Source: Antedon mediterranea (lineage: Eukaryota; Echinodermata; Crinoidea; Comatulida; Antedonidae). Taken from it: a stretch of 64,000 nucleotides of DNA. The notes beneath the pieces were generated by a model, which did no database searches, was not told the DNA's origin, and saw only the letters and a list, made by a program, of their open reading frames with translations. Below, piece by piece: positions 1-15,100 of the stretch. Within the stretch, counting starts at the first letter, position 1. Every line of letters starts with the position of its first letter. The translations under genes and the position numbers were made by a program. Location: NCBI RefSeq assembly GCF_964355755.1, contig NC_092673.1, positions 8,935,001 to 8,999,000 on the forward strand, given 5' to 3'.

Positions 1-146
1 ACAGGATTATCTCCAAAATTAATGTGAATAAAATGATGACACAATTGAGGTTGTCCTGTGAACAGATTATGATTGGAACACTTTAATACTAACACTATTA
101 GCAATATGCCTAATTAAATAATGAAAACAATCTCATTTCATTTCAG

Positions 147-3100
147 AGATTCTTGTCATTTTTAAACTACTTGAGAGTGAATGAGTATTGTGCTGCAGTA
201 CACAGTCTGTACAACTACTTTGATCGGATATCATCACCAAGCACTATGAGTGTCAGTAGTGAAGAGTTTAGCCAGAGTTATCGATATGCCGCTCTCAATT
301 TAGCCAGCTTACACAGTAGATTTGGCCACAAGTAAGGCATCTACATCACTCACATGGTGTTCTTTCCCACCACTACATCAATCCCAATTTAATATAAGTA
401 TTCATGTTCTTACAGGTAATGTTTTGTTAGATCATGTCTAATTCTCAGAATGAAGAAAATTTCAGCATAAACAAACCATGCACAAAATATGAGAAGTTAT
501 AGAAATGATGGTGCATATAAGAGTTTGTAATTCTTATTCCCCTTTTCTCACCAAAAGCAAAACTCCAGAGTTGACACCCCTGTGTTTTTTGGTGTAAAGG
601 TAAAATCAAACAACTCCTGAGTTCAAAACACCAGGGTTGAAGCTGAACATTCTCTGGAGGGCGAACTGCGGGGACACACCAGTGTTTTGGTGTTAAAGAT
701 ATCAAACTCTGGAGTTGTTTGGGTCAAAAGGTTATCCTGGCATGATTATTCATTGATTTTAATAGAGAAAAACTTTAATGTGGATAAGCATAGTTGATTT
801 GTTAAAAAAAAAGGGGGGTAATTAAAATAATTAGTAAAATTATTTGATTTCGATCGTCCATCTTCGCGATGTAAACAAACAGAATAGAGGGCGGTATTAC
901 GATTTTATTTTAAAAACTCTTCTTGTGTTGCTATGTTGGTGTTAATGGGGTATCTCCAGAGTTTCTCGATGTCATGAATGATCACAACCCCTGGGTAGTT
1001 TTGGTATTACAGAACAGCATATTCCAAGATAGTTAGTTAACTCATAGAATCACTGTTCTCTATTATGAACATTTTTAAATTTAGTCAAAATTGCTTGAAC
1101 TGCCATGAATTTAATTTCTGTTGTGTTTTTTAGAGAAGAAGCTCTTTTAACATTAAAGGAAGCTATTAGAATGGCACAAGAGGCGAATGACTCTGTATGT
1201 TTACAGCATGCTTTGGTAAGTTCAATCAACAAATCTGACTTTATTTTGATAATTAATTAGGTAAATAAATAAACCCATGCCTAGCAACATCACTTTATTA
1301 CTTTTTCTAAAGAATCGCACTCCTCTCCCCCTTAAAAATTAATGATCAGGAAATCGAATCTATTCAAAGCTACAAATATGTAGGTGTGATTGTTGGTAAT
1401 AAATTTAGCCGGGTAGAACACTGTAAAATTACTATAAAAAAAGGAAATACTCATTATTTAATTATTAATTTTTTCTAAGAAGTAAAACATGTATTGTAAG
1501 TAAAAGGTCGGGGTAGGGCCTCCTATTTAATAAGATTGAGAAGATGGCCTTCCAGCCTACTTACTAACTATCCTAGACCTATATATGCAAAATAAATATT
1601 GTCGTCATGAATTTCAGTAAATACATTAAAAGTATAATGTAATAAATACTGGACACTAGCTTTGGTGAATAATATTTGCCCATGTTCAATCTGTCGTGCA
1701 AATAGAGAGTGTACGGTGGAATGTTTGTTTATGTAAATAAATCACTTACCAACTCCATTTTCAAACAAGATGCGATTTTTATAGTTAACATTTGTTTTAA
1801 AACCTAAAATTTTGCAAAATTACGGAGTTAATAAATATGAACTGTCATCGATTTGGACGTTCTTGATTACTGTCAAAATTGTAAAAATGAAACTTCGGAA
1901 AGGTAAGCGTGTGTAGTGAGGTGAAATAAATACAGGTTTCTTTTAAAATTAATTCATGCTCGCTACTTAGGCTTACTCCGCAAGAGAACTATATGGACAA
2001 GGCCTATTAGATACTACTCTCTCTTATCTTAGGCCTGCTGGCTAGCTACTACTACTAAAGGCCTACACTTCAAAAACAAATCAACAATCCTTTCTCATGT
2101 GTGCACCAAACATGTGTGTTTGGCCTTTCACGCATCAGTGCACCTCATCAGCATACTAATATCACGATGTTAAATTCTATGTGAAAGCTCTTCCTGTTAA
2201 TGTGATTTTCAATATCACGTTACGAAAGCACGATAAAATCTTATGTGAACGTGCCTAATATTATCCACATAGCTAATTCCTTTTGCATTGTAACTGTTAC
2301 ACATTGGGATGCACAAAAATATCATTGACGCAGTAACTTTATCCTGTAAGTTTCCCCAGACCGTATAGCACCTTCTAGCAAACTATGTTAATGTTTTTTT
2401 GCTTCCTTATATCAATACAAATACATTTTTTGCTGTTGGCCGAAAAACAATTGGGATGCTTGGTCAGTACAGGGGTCAATATGGTCAAAGTTAAGACTTT
2501 GCGTAACTTGGTAACTACTGTGTGTATTGGAATATTTACAGCATCATTAGCCGGAATTAGCATGATAAACAAGATGACTTTCTGCAGGTTCATATAGAAT
2601 ATCATGATAAAGAAACTCACAATAATTTCTGCTTGTTAACCTAACATGATTACCATCGTTTTTTAGTTGGTCAATTGAGGCTCGGACAACAATCAGCCCA
2701 TCAAACCTTTTGTGGCTTTTAAAATTAAAAAAATTATTTTTCATTTGCATTTGTTTAGGGTTGGTTATATAGATTAGAAGGAACTGATGGTCCTAACTCA
2801 ACATTGTTGCTGGAAAGAGCTGTCACCAAATCTGAAGAACTTAACTTACCAGTAGGGTTTTTTTTTTCTTACTGTTAATTTTGATTCTTTCTGAAAATTT
2901 CAGTAATAACAATTGACAAAGTAACAACAGCTATCTTGCTTAAATAAAAAATAGCTGTTTGTGACTCTTTGAACCTTATAGTTTTGATAAAAACTGTGAA
3001 CTGTAGACAATGAAATATAAAAATTTGTTGTGGATTTTGACTATACCCTTCCCTTCAAAATTAAACTACAACTCATGGATCATTTTGAAAGTTTGGCATT

Positions 3101-6100
3101 AAAATAAAAAAACTGTAGGCTATTCACAAACAAACCTACAGACAAACATACAGGGGCAAAAACAAAACCTCCTAGCCAGAGGTAATAGTTATAGAAATGG
3201 CTATGTTATCTTTCACACATTTTCAGTTTGAAATAAGATTTTGGAAACATTATTTTTACAGTATCTAACCTCACTTGGAGTCATCAATTTTGCTCAACAT
3301 AAAGCACTACATAAATTGCCACCAGCAAAGTAAGTAATGCATGAGTAATCCTTATATACTGTTATTACTTTGTTCCCTTTGCAAATCATTAACTGATTGA
3401 CTTTTTATTCAACAGAGTAATGGAATATCTTTCAAGAAGCAATGCCATTAACTGCCATCACAATCAGCCTCAACTTATGTCAGTCAGCCTAGCCCAGCAA
3501 GCTTCACTTTGGTCCCTATATGGGTATAGGTAAGAAACGTGCCATGGTGGAAAGTTGATAAGTTGTTTTTTTTTGTCATATACAAATATAGAGAATACTA
3601 ATAACGTAGCACACATTTAGAAATATACCGTATATTTCGGTGTATAAGTCGCACTTTTGACACGCAAATTTGACCTCTAAATTAAGGGTGCGTCTTATAC
3701 ACCGAACATATGCCTCGCCACACAGATTGTACATATCGTCACCTTGTTGGCTAGGCCTGAGTAGGCTAGGCCTAGCCTAGCTACAGTTTACTAACGTAAC
3801 AGCAACCTGCTTCTGCCTAGTTTTCAAGGCATTTTAGCGTGATATTATACTAAATATGATGAAAAGATTTGTTCATTATAGAGCTGTTTTAGGCGCTCCG
3901 ATAAAATTTCATTTGTAAACGTTTACGATTGGAATAGGCTAGTATTTATTTATAGTTACTAGATGGTACGCTCGCTTCGCTCGCGTACCATCTAGGTCGT
4001 GCCCACATATGGTTATCGAATACATAGTAATTTCAGCGTAAAAAAACTGGCGATTTCAAAATGTAGGCCTACGTACCGCATGACTATAAAACATTTATTT
4101 ATGTATTTATGTAGTCAACCAAAATTAGCACCGTGCGAATTACTTCCAAAAGAGAAACTTCTCACAAAATGAGTCCAAATGTTTAAACAAACCCAATTTG
4201 TATTTTGTATCTAACATTATTGAGGGTTGGGTTTTTTTTTAATAGGCCTATAAATAACATAACACTAAATAGAGTAAAACATTTCCGATTTAATAACTGT
4301 TAAAATTGTCACTGTCATAGTCGATTGAAATAGTAAAGTACATGTAACGATACACCACCACGACGTTTATATTTTTTTGTAATTATTAATTAATACAAAC
4401 GTTGTGAAGCAACTGTCAGTAATAAAGTATTATATTATTATGTGTTTATAATCTAAAAGTAGGGGCTACCCACACTCACAGTAATAAAGTTTATTAGTAT
4501 ATTTGTTTATATTATAATAAACAGTAGGCCTACCAACGCACACAATAAGAAATTTGCGATTCAAATGGCTATCAAAAGTGGTTAATACCTATTTACAGTA
4601 TTGTATAGCTTTACAATACTATTTATGTTTATTCTCAAAGGGCCCATAAATTGACCTACTTGTGTTAAATCATGGAGGTATGCAAGCATGGTTAAACCAA
4701 ATAATTTGGAATGTTCCATTCATCGCAAATCAATACATTTGTATAAACGTATATTAAATCTATCAAAATAGTATTTTTTAAAGAAAATCGGCCTGTCTTC
4801 AACATTATGATACTCTACTCGAGCTGTTCAACCGGTTTTCAGCTATTAAAAGCAATTATCGTAGGAGGAGATAGGAAAATGCGAAGTATCCTCGTATTAT
4901 TGTGTACAGGTATTTTTCATGAGGACATCCATTAGACAGTGTATACCACGATCGGAAAACACCCCTATTTGGGGCAAATGGTTGAACCTAAATTCGTTTT
5001 AATCGTCAATAACTAATTATCTAACTAAATTTAATTAGTAAACAGGGTTACATCAGGTGGTTAAAATCAGTACCGAGATTATAACCAACTTTATATACCA
5101 TCGAGTACACATTCTAGAAATAACGCGCGATTTACCGAATTTTGCCCTTACGTAAATTTATATATAGATACGCACGATCGCCGACCGCCGTACCCCCAGC
5201 GCAAGCCCTTCTTGGCGGCCACATGATGTACGGTATTCGACTAGTATATTCTCCAGTTGATTATAGCATGGACCTAGCGTACACACTTCTCGGATACATA
5301 GATACTAATCGAATACGATTGTCCGTGAAAACGTGCGCCCTCTCGCCTGATCGAGCGAGGCTAGCCCACACACGTGCGTGTTACACACACGGTCATGCAC
5401 TCGATGTTGCGGGTACGAAACTCATGAATAACAAGTTAGAAAGAACTTGTTGAGGCTGGGCGCGGCCGAGCCTAGGTAAGAAAAGAGCTAAATAAAGAAC
5501 GCCGTTGTAGATTAACAAAATATATTATTACAATAATATTGATTACAATTTAAAAAAACATTGTTTTGATGAAAATATAAAGTGCGTCTTATACATCGAC
5601 GATATAAATAATACCGATATTTTACTCTCAGTTAGGGGGTGCGTCTTATACACAGGTGCGACTTATACACCGAAATATACGGTAATGGTTATTTTTACTT
5701 TACTTTATTGCCAACAAAAACGGAATAAACATAAACAATCATCATTGACAAAAGGTGATAAGATTTAGTTAAAAGAAACTAATTAAAGCTTAACACCAAC
5801 TTACATAAGAAATAGTATAATTTTGAAATAAAGACAAATTTAAAAAGACTAGATGGTACGCTCGCTTCGCTCGCGTACCATCTAGGTCGTGCCCACAGAT
5901 GGTTCTCGAATACATAATAATTTCAGCGTTAAAAAACTGGCGATTTCAAATGTACGTACCGCAGGACAATAATACATGTCGTTTACAGGAACGAATAAAT
6001 AGACACTGTGATTTATGTACTGAACTAAAATTAGCACCCTGGGAATTACTTCCGAAAGAGAAACTTGTCCAATTGTTTAAGTCAAATTTAAACAAACTTA

Positions 6101-9100
6101 ATTTGTGTTTTGTATGTAACATTAGGGTTGAGGGATGGGAAAGAGGATGGGTGCAAAGAGGAACAATTTTTAAATATATTCTTTATCCATGTAGTAACGA
6201 AATATTAATTGTTTTCATGTTTTACAAATAATATACCACTAAACACAGTAAAACATTGCGATGTAATACTTTGTTGAAACTATCACCGTCCTAGTCGATT
6301 GAAATAGTATAGTACATGTAACGATACATCACTACGACGTGTATAATAATTATGTTTATATAATGTAAAACAATTTGTGAAAACCACCCCTATTCGTGGC
6401 AAATCATAAATTCGATTTAATCGTCAATAAATATTAAATGATCTAACTCAACTTAATTAGTAGGCCTAATGGTTTTCAATTGTTTCTTAGAGCCAATTCA
6501 TACTTAAGTTGGTTCCTAACCCTACCCACCAAAGTTGTTCTGCGTTTAGGGCATGTGATGCACCGTAGGCCTATCCTCTACTGGCTTTACAACGCTACTC
6601 ATGCCAGTGAGGGAAGGGTGATGATGTCACGTGGGTGGTTTAACTGCAATAATAAAGATTTGTACATAATATACGGCGACTGAAAACGCTAGCTCAATTA
6701 TCCGTTAAAAAAAATCTATATCCAACCTCTGCAGCACAGATTGAAAAAAAAATGGATCGAATTTCTGTTATGAGTATACAGTACTTTCCTTTACGACGCC
6801 TGAGGGAATAGACACTTGTGGAACAGAGATTGGAATGTTCCATTCATTTCAAATCAAGACATTTGCATAAACGTATATTAAATCTATCAAAATAGTATTT
6901 TTTTAAGAAAATCGGCCTGTCTTCAACATTATGATACTGTACTCGAGCTGTTCAACCGGTTTTCAGCCATTAAAAACAATTATCGTAGGAGGAGATAGGA
7001 AAATGCGAAGCGTCCTCGTATTATTGTGTGCGGGTATTTTTCAAGTTGGACATCCATTAGACAGTGTATACCATGATCGGAAAACACCCCTATTTGGGGC
7101 AAATCGTTGAACCTAAATTCGTTTTAATCGTCAATAACTAATTATCTAACTCAATTTAATTAGTAAACAGGGTTACATCAGGTGGTTAAAATCAGTACCG
7201 AAAGTACGAACCAACTTTATATACCATCGAGTAAAAATTCTAGAAGTAAGGTGCGATTTACCGAATTTTGCCCTTACGTAAATTTATATATAGATAAATG
7301 CAAAGCTTTAAATTATAATAACCATAAATAAATAGCAAATAATCTATATATAAATTTACGTAAGGGCAAAAATCGGTAAATCGTGCGTTATTTCTAGAAT
7401 GTTTACTCGATGGTATATAAAGTTGGTTCGTACTTTCGGTACTAATTTTAACCACCTGATGTAACCCTGTTTACTAATTAAATTGAGTTCGATAATTAGT
7501 TATTGACGATTGGAACGAATTTAGGTTCAACGATTTGCCCCAAATAGGGGTGTTTTCCGATCGTGGTATACACTGTCTAATGGATGTCAATTTGAAAAAT
7601 ACCCGCACACAATAATACGAGGACACTTCGCATTTTCCTATCTCCTCCTACGATAATTGTTTTTAATAGCTGAAAACCGGTTGAACAGTTCGAGTACAGC
7701 ATCATAATGTTGAAGACAGGCCGATTTTCTTAAAAAAATGCTATTTTGATACATGTAATATACGTTTTTACACATGTATTGATTTGTGATGAATGGAACA
7801 TTCCAAATTATTTGGTTTAACCATAGAGGTATAGATTTAGATTTATGGGCCCCCTTGGAGAATAAACATAAATAGTATTGCAATGCACTTTTGATCGCAA
7901 TTTGAATCGCAAATATCTTACTGTGAGTGTTGGTACTGTTAGATATAATATAAACAAATATACAAATAAACTTTATTACTGTGAGTGTGGGTAGGCCCTA
8001 CTGTTAGATTATAAACATATAATATACAATAAATAAACGTTATTACTGACAGTTGCTTCTCAACGTTTGTATTAATTAATAATTTAAAAATATATAAACG
8101 TACGTACGTAGTGGTGTATTGTTACATGTACTTTACTATTTCAATCGACTATGACAGTGAGAGTTTTAACAAAGTATTAAATCGTTAATGTTTTACTGTA
8201 TTTAGTGGTATATTATTTATAGGCCTATAAAACATTAAAAACAATATTTCGTTACTGAGTGGATAAGAATATATTTTAAAATGTTTCCTCTTTGTACCTA
8301 TCTTCTTCCCCCATCCCTCAACCCTTAATGTTACATACAAAACACAAATTGGGTTTGTTTAAATGAGTCCAAATAAAAAAATTTGACTCATTTTGTTTCT
8401 CTCTCGGAAGTAATTCCCAGGGTGCTAATTTTAGCTGACTACATAAATCATCGTGTATATTTATTCGTTTCTGTAAACGACAATGTATTATAGTCCTGCA
8501 GTACGTACATTTGAAATCTCCATTTTTTTCTCGCTGGAAAATACTGTGTATTCGAGAACCATCTGTGGGCACGACCTAGATGGTACGCGAGCGAAGCGAG
8601 CGTGCCATCTAGTATTAATAATTAATAGTAATAAATGTGATAAACTGAAACTTCTTATATACCGTAATTAATTAAACAGTACTTTAGATATATTTATTAA
8701 ATAAATATGTTTTAACAATTTAAAAAAATGTTTTCTACATGGGATCTGTGGTTAAAGTTGAAAGTTCATTCCATAATTTGGCCCCATGAAATTAAATTCT
8801 ATCTAGAGCTAAATTAGTTTGAGGTTTTGGGTAAGACAAAATTAACAGTTTTTTATTTATTCTGGTATTATATGAATGATCAATAGTAAGAAGAAAGTAA
8901 TCAGTAATAGAATGTGGTGATCGGTTGTGATAAATATTATAAACAAATTTAAGAACATATTATAATTCATGTAATTTATAAATATCAAGAATTTTAAGTT
9001 TATAGAACAATGGCAGTGTATGGTCTCTGAAATGAGATCTGAGATCTGACAATCAGTTTTTGAGAAGGAACAATAAGTTCTAAATATGACACACATGAGC

Positions 9101-12100
9101 CTCCCCAAACCTCAAATCCATACGTTAAAATAGGAAAAATAAATGAGTTATAAAGTGTAACTAAAGTATCTTTAGGAACAAAAAATCCAGCCTTTTTTCT
9201 AACTTTTTAACAAACATCATCAATGTGAAGTTTCCAAAATAAGTGTTTGTCTTAACTTAATTCCAACAAATTTAATAAATGAACTTTCTTTAATTAAAAC
9301 ATTGTTAATAGTTAGAACGAACCAACTTTATATACCATCGAGTAAACATTCTAGAAGTAACAGGCGATTTACTGAATCGTTGTCATTATTCATAATGATA
9401 ACAAGTTAAACGCAATGTCGACAAAATATCTGCATGCATACCGTAATTTATTGTCCAGTACGATTAAGAATATCACAATAAAGAAAAATAATAATACATA
9501 AAAAATTACTACAATAAGTTATTAACAAGTTCATTATCAGAAATTAAAAAGCACCGTAAATTTAACATGATTAACAGTGTACCGTGAAGTTGAGCGGGAA
9601 GAACAAAAAAAAAACCCTGCCTACGTTGTTGGTGGTCTAGCTCTTACTCACATTGTTAGCATACACACGCTTAAGTTTTCCATCGCTACCTTTCATCAGC
9701 ATATATGTAGGTACACCCCATGGTATTACTTCAAATTGTCCTTAATTTGACTAGTTCCATTTTAAGCTTTGCTCTTTAACTTTACAGAAACATCGTCAGT
9801 ATTGAACAACAAGTTATTGTGGTATGCGTTACCTTCAACACCTTTGGTGCTAACCGTAAAATCAACTCCCTGTAGTGGCTACTTCCCTCATAGGGCTCCG
9901 ATGCGCTCTTTCTCTTTCTATAATGGTATAAAAAAAACTATTGCCGTGCAATCCAATACAGTTTTTAGTCCTTCTTTCATGCCCCATACATTGTTGTTTT
10001 CTAGATAGTCTCCTCTCTAGTCTCATTACCGTTTTGTTCTTAGTGCATAGATCTATCTGCCTTATCTGCCCTAAATCATTAATTATAGCATTTAATCTTA
10101 CATCAATCATTGATTAGTTGTTTCTTTAATTTCACTTTGTTCCTTTTCAAACTTGATTTGTTTCTCTTCAAAAGCCGACAGTCTGGTAACAACGGCTTTC
10201 AATAACTCTTCTATGTCTATTGTCAATTCCAGTTATATTATGGCCGGTTTCTTCTTTTTCACAATGCCTGCCACAAAGGCTCAATGTATAGCTACTGTAC
10301 ACCTGAATAAAAATACCTAATGTTTTATTAAAATACAAGATTGTTATAAAAATCATCAAAATTATCTCTCTTATGTCTCTAGTACATTATGTTCCTTGCA
10401 TACTCAACTTCTCTTGGGCACCAACAACTACTCATCTCAATCAGTGAGTACCTTCAACCTGGACAGTGAAGCAGTTTGTGTGTCCCTATGCCACCAGGCT
10501 ATCCTACATCTTCATGATGGACTCCATGTGGCTGCTTTACATATACTCAAGTTTGCAGAGTCTAAATTTTCAGAATCTTCACAATATTCTAAGGTAAAAT
10601 TCTGAAAACACATATTTACCTATCAAATTATTTAGTCAAATTGTCAAATTCACATTTATTCAGTAATTGGTTATCCGCACTTGGCGGATAACCTCTTGTT
10701 ATTGTCAGGATCTTTTTTTTTTGGTTATCCGCACTTGGCGGATAACCCCTTGTTATTGTCAGGATCTTTTTTTTTTTATTTTTCTCTTTTTTTTTCTATT
10801 TTCTTCTTTCTTTCCACGAATTTTGTTGGTCGCATATCTCTAATTCTGGCCAACATAAGATTGTATAACTTTGTCATAAGATTGACCTATATCTGTAGAT
10901 GTGCAAGAACCTTTGTTTTTTGATTTTCGAGCTGCGCAGCATAAGTTATGCGCGATTTTATGAATTTCAATGATTGATCATAGATTAAAAACCAAAAGTC
11001 ATTTTCTATTGAAACTTCGTGAAAATTTAAGTTATATCATGCGCAAACTTTCTATGGATTAAAAATGGCATGTTTTACATAAAGTTACGCGCGCACGCGC
11101 GTTCAAAATTTCAAAATGCGCAAAATTCATTTCTAATCAACTTTCCACGCGTTTCATGTCATTTTGAGCATTTCAAAAATTCCCGAGCGTGCGCAATTTT
11201 TTTACGCGCGCGTGCGCACGTAGCGCAAAAACATCTTTTTTTTGCTTGATTTTTGTTTTTTCAGCCTTTTCTAGTAAATTTACCAATTTTCAATCAATTT
11301 CGACTTAAAATCACGTCATACGAGCACGTAGAATTGAACAATTTGCGCGCGTTTTTAATGAAAAAGTTAAAAAATTTGTCAAAATTTTGCCTTTTTTAAA
11401 ACAGTCATAGATTGTAAACTACGTGGTGAACTTTTTTGGAAATTACATATTCTGGAAGTTGATGAGTTGTAGATATCAAATCATGCATCAATATGGCTAA
11501 CCGGACATTGTGACGTCATCGTATGGCCACTCGATTATAAAATATAGGATTTTTGTCTGTTTCCTCGTAGCTCGTCACATTTAATATAGCGCATCTCCAC
11601 TTATTTGTATTCCATTTCCCCCCATTTTTTTAAGTTGTCTAGGTCTATCAATTATCTTTCGCACGATTCACCATTTTCAAAATTGTGATGACGTCATCAT
11701 GTTCAAAAGCGTGAATAACTTTGGTCACTTATTTTCACCTATTCTGCACTGTATGAAGTACGTATACAGTATATAGTGTATACCGTATATACTCAGACGT
11801 GACGAAAAATAGAGAGCACACTGAAATTGTTTCAATGACTTAATCGTTTTTCTGCGCGCAATATTTTAACGTATGACGTGCACGTGGCCTTTGCGCTGCG
11901 GATAACCTAACTCGTCCGTAGTGACGAGTTCAAATCTAGTTTCTCTTTTTTTTTCTATTTTCTTCTTTCTTTCCACGAATTTTGTTGGTCGCATATCTCT
12001 AATTTTGGGCAACATATGATTGTATAACTTTTTCATAAGATTGATATGTAGCTGTAGATGTGCAAGAAACTTTTATTTTCAAATTTTGAGTCGCGCAGCG

Positions 12101-15100
12101 TAAGTTACGCGCGATTTTGTGAATTTCAATGATTGATCATAGAATAAAAACTAAAAGTTATTTTGTATTGAAACTTGGTGAAAATTTAAGTCATATCATG
12201 CGCAAACTTTCTATGGATTAAAAATAACATGTTTTACAAAAAGTTACGCGCGCACGCGCGTTTAAAATTTCAAAATGCGAAAAAACAATTTCTAATCAAC
12301 TTTCTACGCGTTTCATGTCATTTTAAGCATTTCAAAAATTCCCACGCGTGCGCAATTTTTTTACGCGCGCGTGCGCACGTAGCGCAAAAACATCCTTTTT
12401 TTGCTTGATTTTTGTTTTTTCAGCCTTTTCTAGTAAATTTATAAATTTTCAATCAATTTCGACTTAAAATCACGTCACACGAGCACGTAGAATTGGATAA
12501 TTTGCGCGCGTTTTTGATGAAAAACTTCAAAAATTTGTCAAAATTAGACCTTTTTTTAAACAGTCATAAATTCTAAACTACGTGGTAAACTTTTTTTAAA
12601 TTAAATATTCTGGAAGTAGATGAATTTTATTTTTTGAATCATGTATCAATATGGCTAAACGGACACTGTGACGTCATCGTATGGCCACCCGAATATAAAA
12701 TATAGGATTTTTTTCTCTTTCGTCATAGCTCGTCAAATTTAATAGAGCGCATCTCTACTTATCCGTATTCCATTTCCCTCAATTTTTTAATTTTGTCTAG
12801 ATCAATCAATTATCTTTCGCATGATTCACCATTTTTAAAATTGTGATGACGTCATCATGTCCAAAAGCGTCAATTACTTTGGTCACTTATTTTCAAATAT
12901 TCTGAACTGTATGTAGTACGTATACAGTACATAGTGTTATACCGTATATACTCATTCGTGACACAAAATAGAGAGCGCACTAACATTTTTTCAATGGCAT
13001 AATCGTTTTTCTGCGCGCAATATTATAACGTATGACGTGCACGTGGCCTTTGCGCTGCGGATAACCTAACTCGTCCGTAGTGACGAGTTCAAATCTAGTT
13101 AAATATTTACATTGTCTAGTCGTAATTCGATATAATGTCTCTTTTAACATATTGTTATAGTACTTTATAATTTTATAAAATAATAAACAATATCTAAGTC
13201 ATTTCTACAGAGTTCGTTCCATAGTTTCGGTCCATGTATACTAATAAAGTGTTGACCAGACGTTAACCTAGAGTATGGTTGTTCTCTGTTAATATCTTTT
13301 ATTTGAAGTAGATTTAATATAGTAATACTATAATGATGATGTTTCATGTCATGTAATTTATTAGATATTCAATGGTAATTTGCCTATACTATACTACAGA
13401 TTTAAAATTTATTCTTTCTGGTGATACTATTTTTCATATTGCAGGATATACTATGTTTGTTGTTTTGTTGTTTTGTTATATTGGTAACTGTAAAATGATT
13501 TTACATATCCAACTATAGAACATCCAACATACAATTAAATTAGTGCCCCGTTAAATATGGCTGGTGTGAAATCTTTGTCAGCATCATCTGTTAATTAAGT
13601 GGGTAAAGGATAAAGAACACTTGTGAATTGAAAGGAACCTGAAAGGGCACCAGTACAAAGCATAATAGCAAAGAGATATCTCATCTCTCACTCCGACTAC
13701 TTGGATGATCAGTGTAAACTCTACCAAAGAACATCTAAATATTTTATTCTTTGGTAAAGGTAACCGTTTTCCAGATTTAAATTGGATAACAGGAGGGTAT
13801 TGTTCATTTCTGTAAATGTAGTGGCCAATCTGGTAGTTGTGTATTCCATCATGCTGGTTATGTAGATCAAAAACAGCCTGGTCACATCCATTGTTTATAT
13901 ATATGCATGTATTTAATTGTTTTGCAATATTCAATATTGATATCACTCAACTTCAATTGTATTAGATTTAACAGTCATCGTTGTTGAAAACTTATCATAT
14001 TCAACTGACCATAATATATTGCAATCAGAAGTGCAACGTCCAACACACTGTGCCACATGCTCTCAGTCTAAACACTCGACGCGATATTCCCAGACAAGAA
14101 CGCACCAAATCTGTCGGTCTGAATTGATTATAGATCCAGTTGCAGTGGTGGTTAAAGCAAGTTGTTTTTAAAACCAAATACAAAAGATACAATAATAACA
14201 CTTTTTTCACTTTTGATATACTGAGGCCTAATTATATACTGATGTTTATTTTGTTTTATGGTCGTTAATTTCTTAGGCAAGTTATTTAATAATTAAACGC
14301 CATCTTCATCTTTTTAGCTTTGTTTCCAACACTACAGTGACATTTTTTTTCAAGGCATCTCTATATTATTATTGTTGTGATGCATTTTCTTTTATGTTAA
14401 TGTGCTGAATGTGTAGAGTGTGCAAGCCATAGTTTGTATAGCACTGAATATAGCTTGTTGTCTATTGTCAGTGGTTGCATCTAACTTTTGGTTTAGAGTA
14501 ATTATAATGATTTTGTGAAGACATTCTAAAGGGATGAAAAATTAAAAGATGAAATATTATAGCAATAATGTGCTGCGTTAGTAGAATAAAATGACACTAT
14601 CAATCATCATGCCAAAAGACTAAAAGGGGTTATAAGTTATAAAATGATCGACCTGCTGTTTGGCCTCCACATTTCCAGTACACGAATACTATACAGACAC
14701 TCAGTCCGCTAAGAATACACTCCAAGATTATAAAAATGTTTGCGAACCCATGGATCGTATAATTCTCTTTTTTTTTTCTCTTCTTTGACATTGGTCCCAG
14801 ACAATGTTACCATCCTCCGAGAATGTAGAATATAGGGCTTATTGCCGACCAGTTCACCACTACAATGGTCTGGTGCACAAACATGCTGTTTGTGTCTTCA
14901 ATTATCCTGGTAATTTTTAATGTTTGATGGAATCACCTGTTCTTTCAGTCCGAAGTTTTATTTTCCTGTCCGTTTGCATCTAGGGAAGAGGCATAGGCCC
15001 GCCAAACCAACATGCTTCAACTTCATTCATCTTCATCTTTCCATCCGACCCTGCTTACTCTCCCTGGGTGGGGAAGATTAGGGATACAAGTCCATGGGTG

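Noticed and set aside
558-725. Small MITE suggested by repeated AACTCCAGAGTT-like near-palindromes
   Set aside because: The motif occurs three times with ACACC...TGTT words, but no consistent termini or target duplication could be defined.
5142-5453. 103-codon GC-rich frame
   Set aside because: No recognisable domain; it lies in the non-arm part of a transposon remnant and begins within the arm's end sequence.
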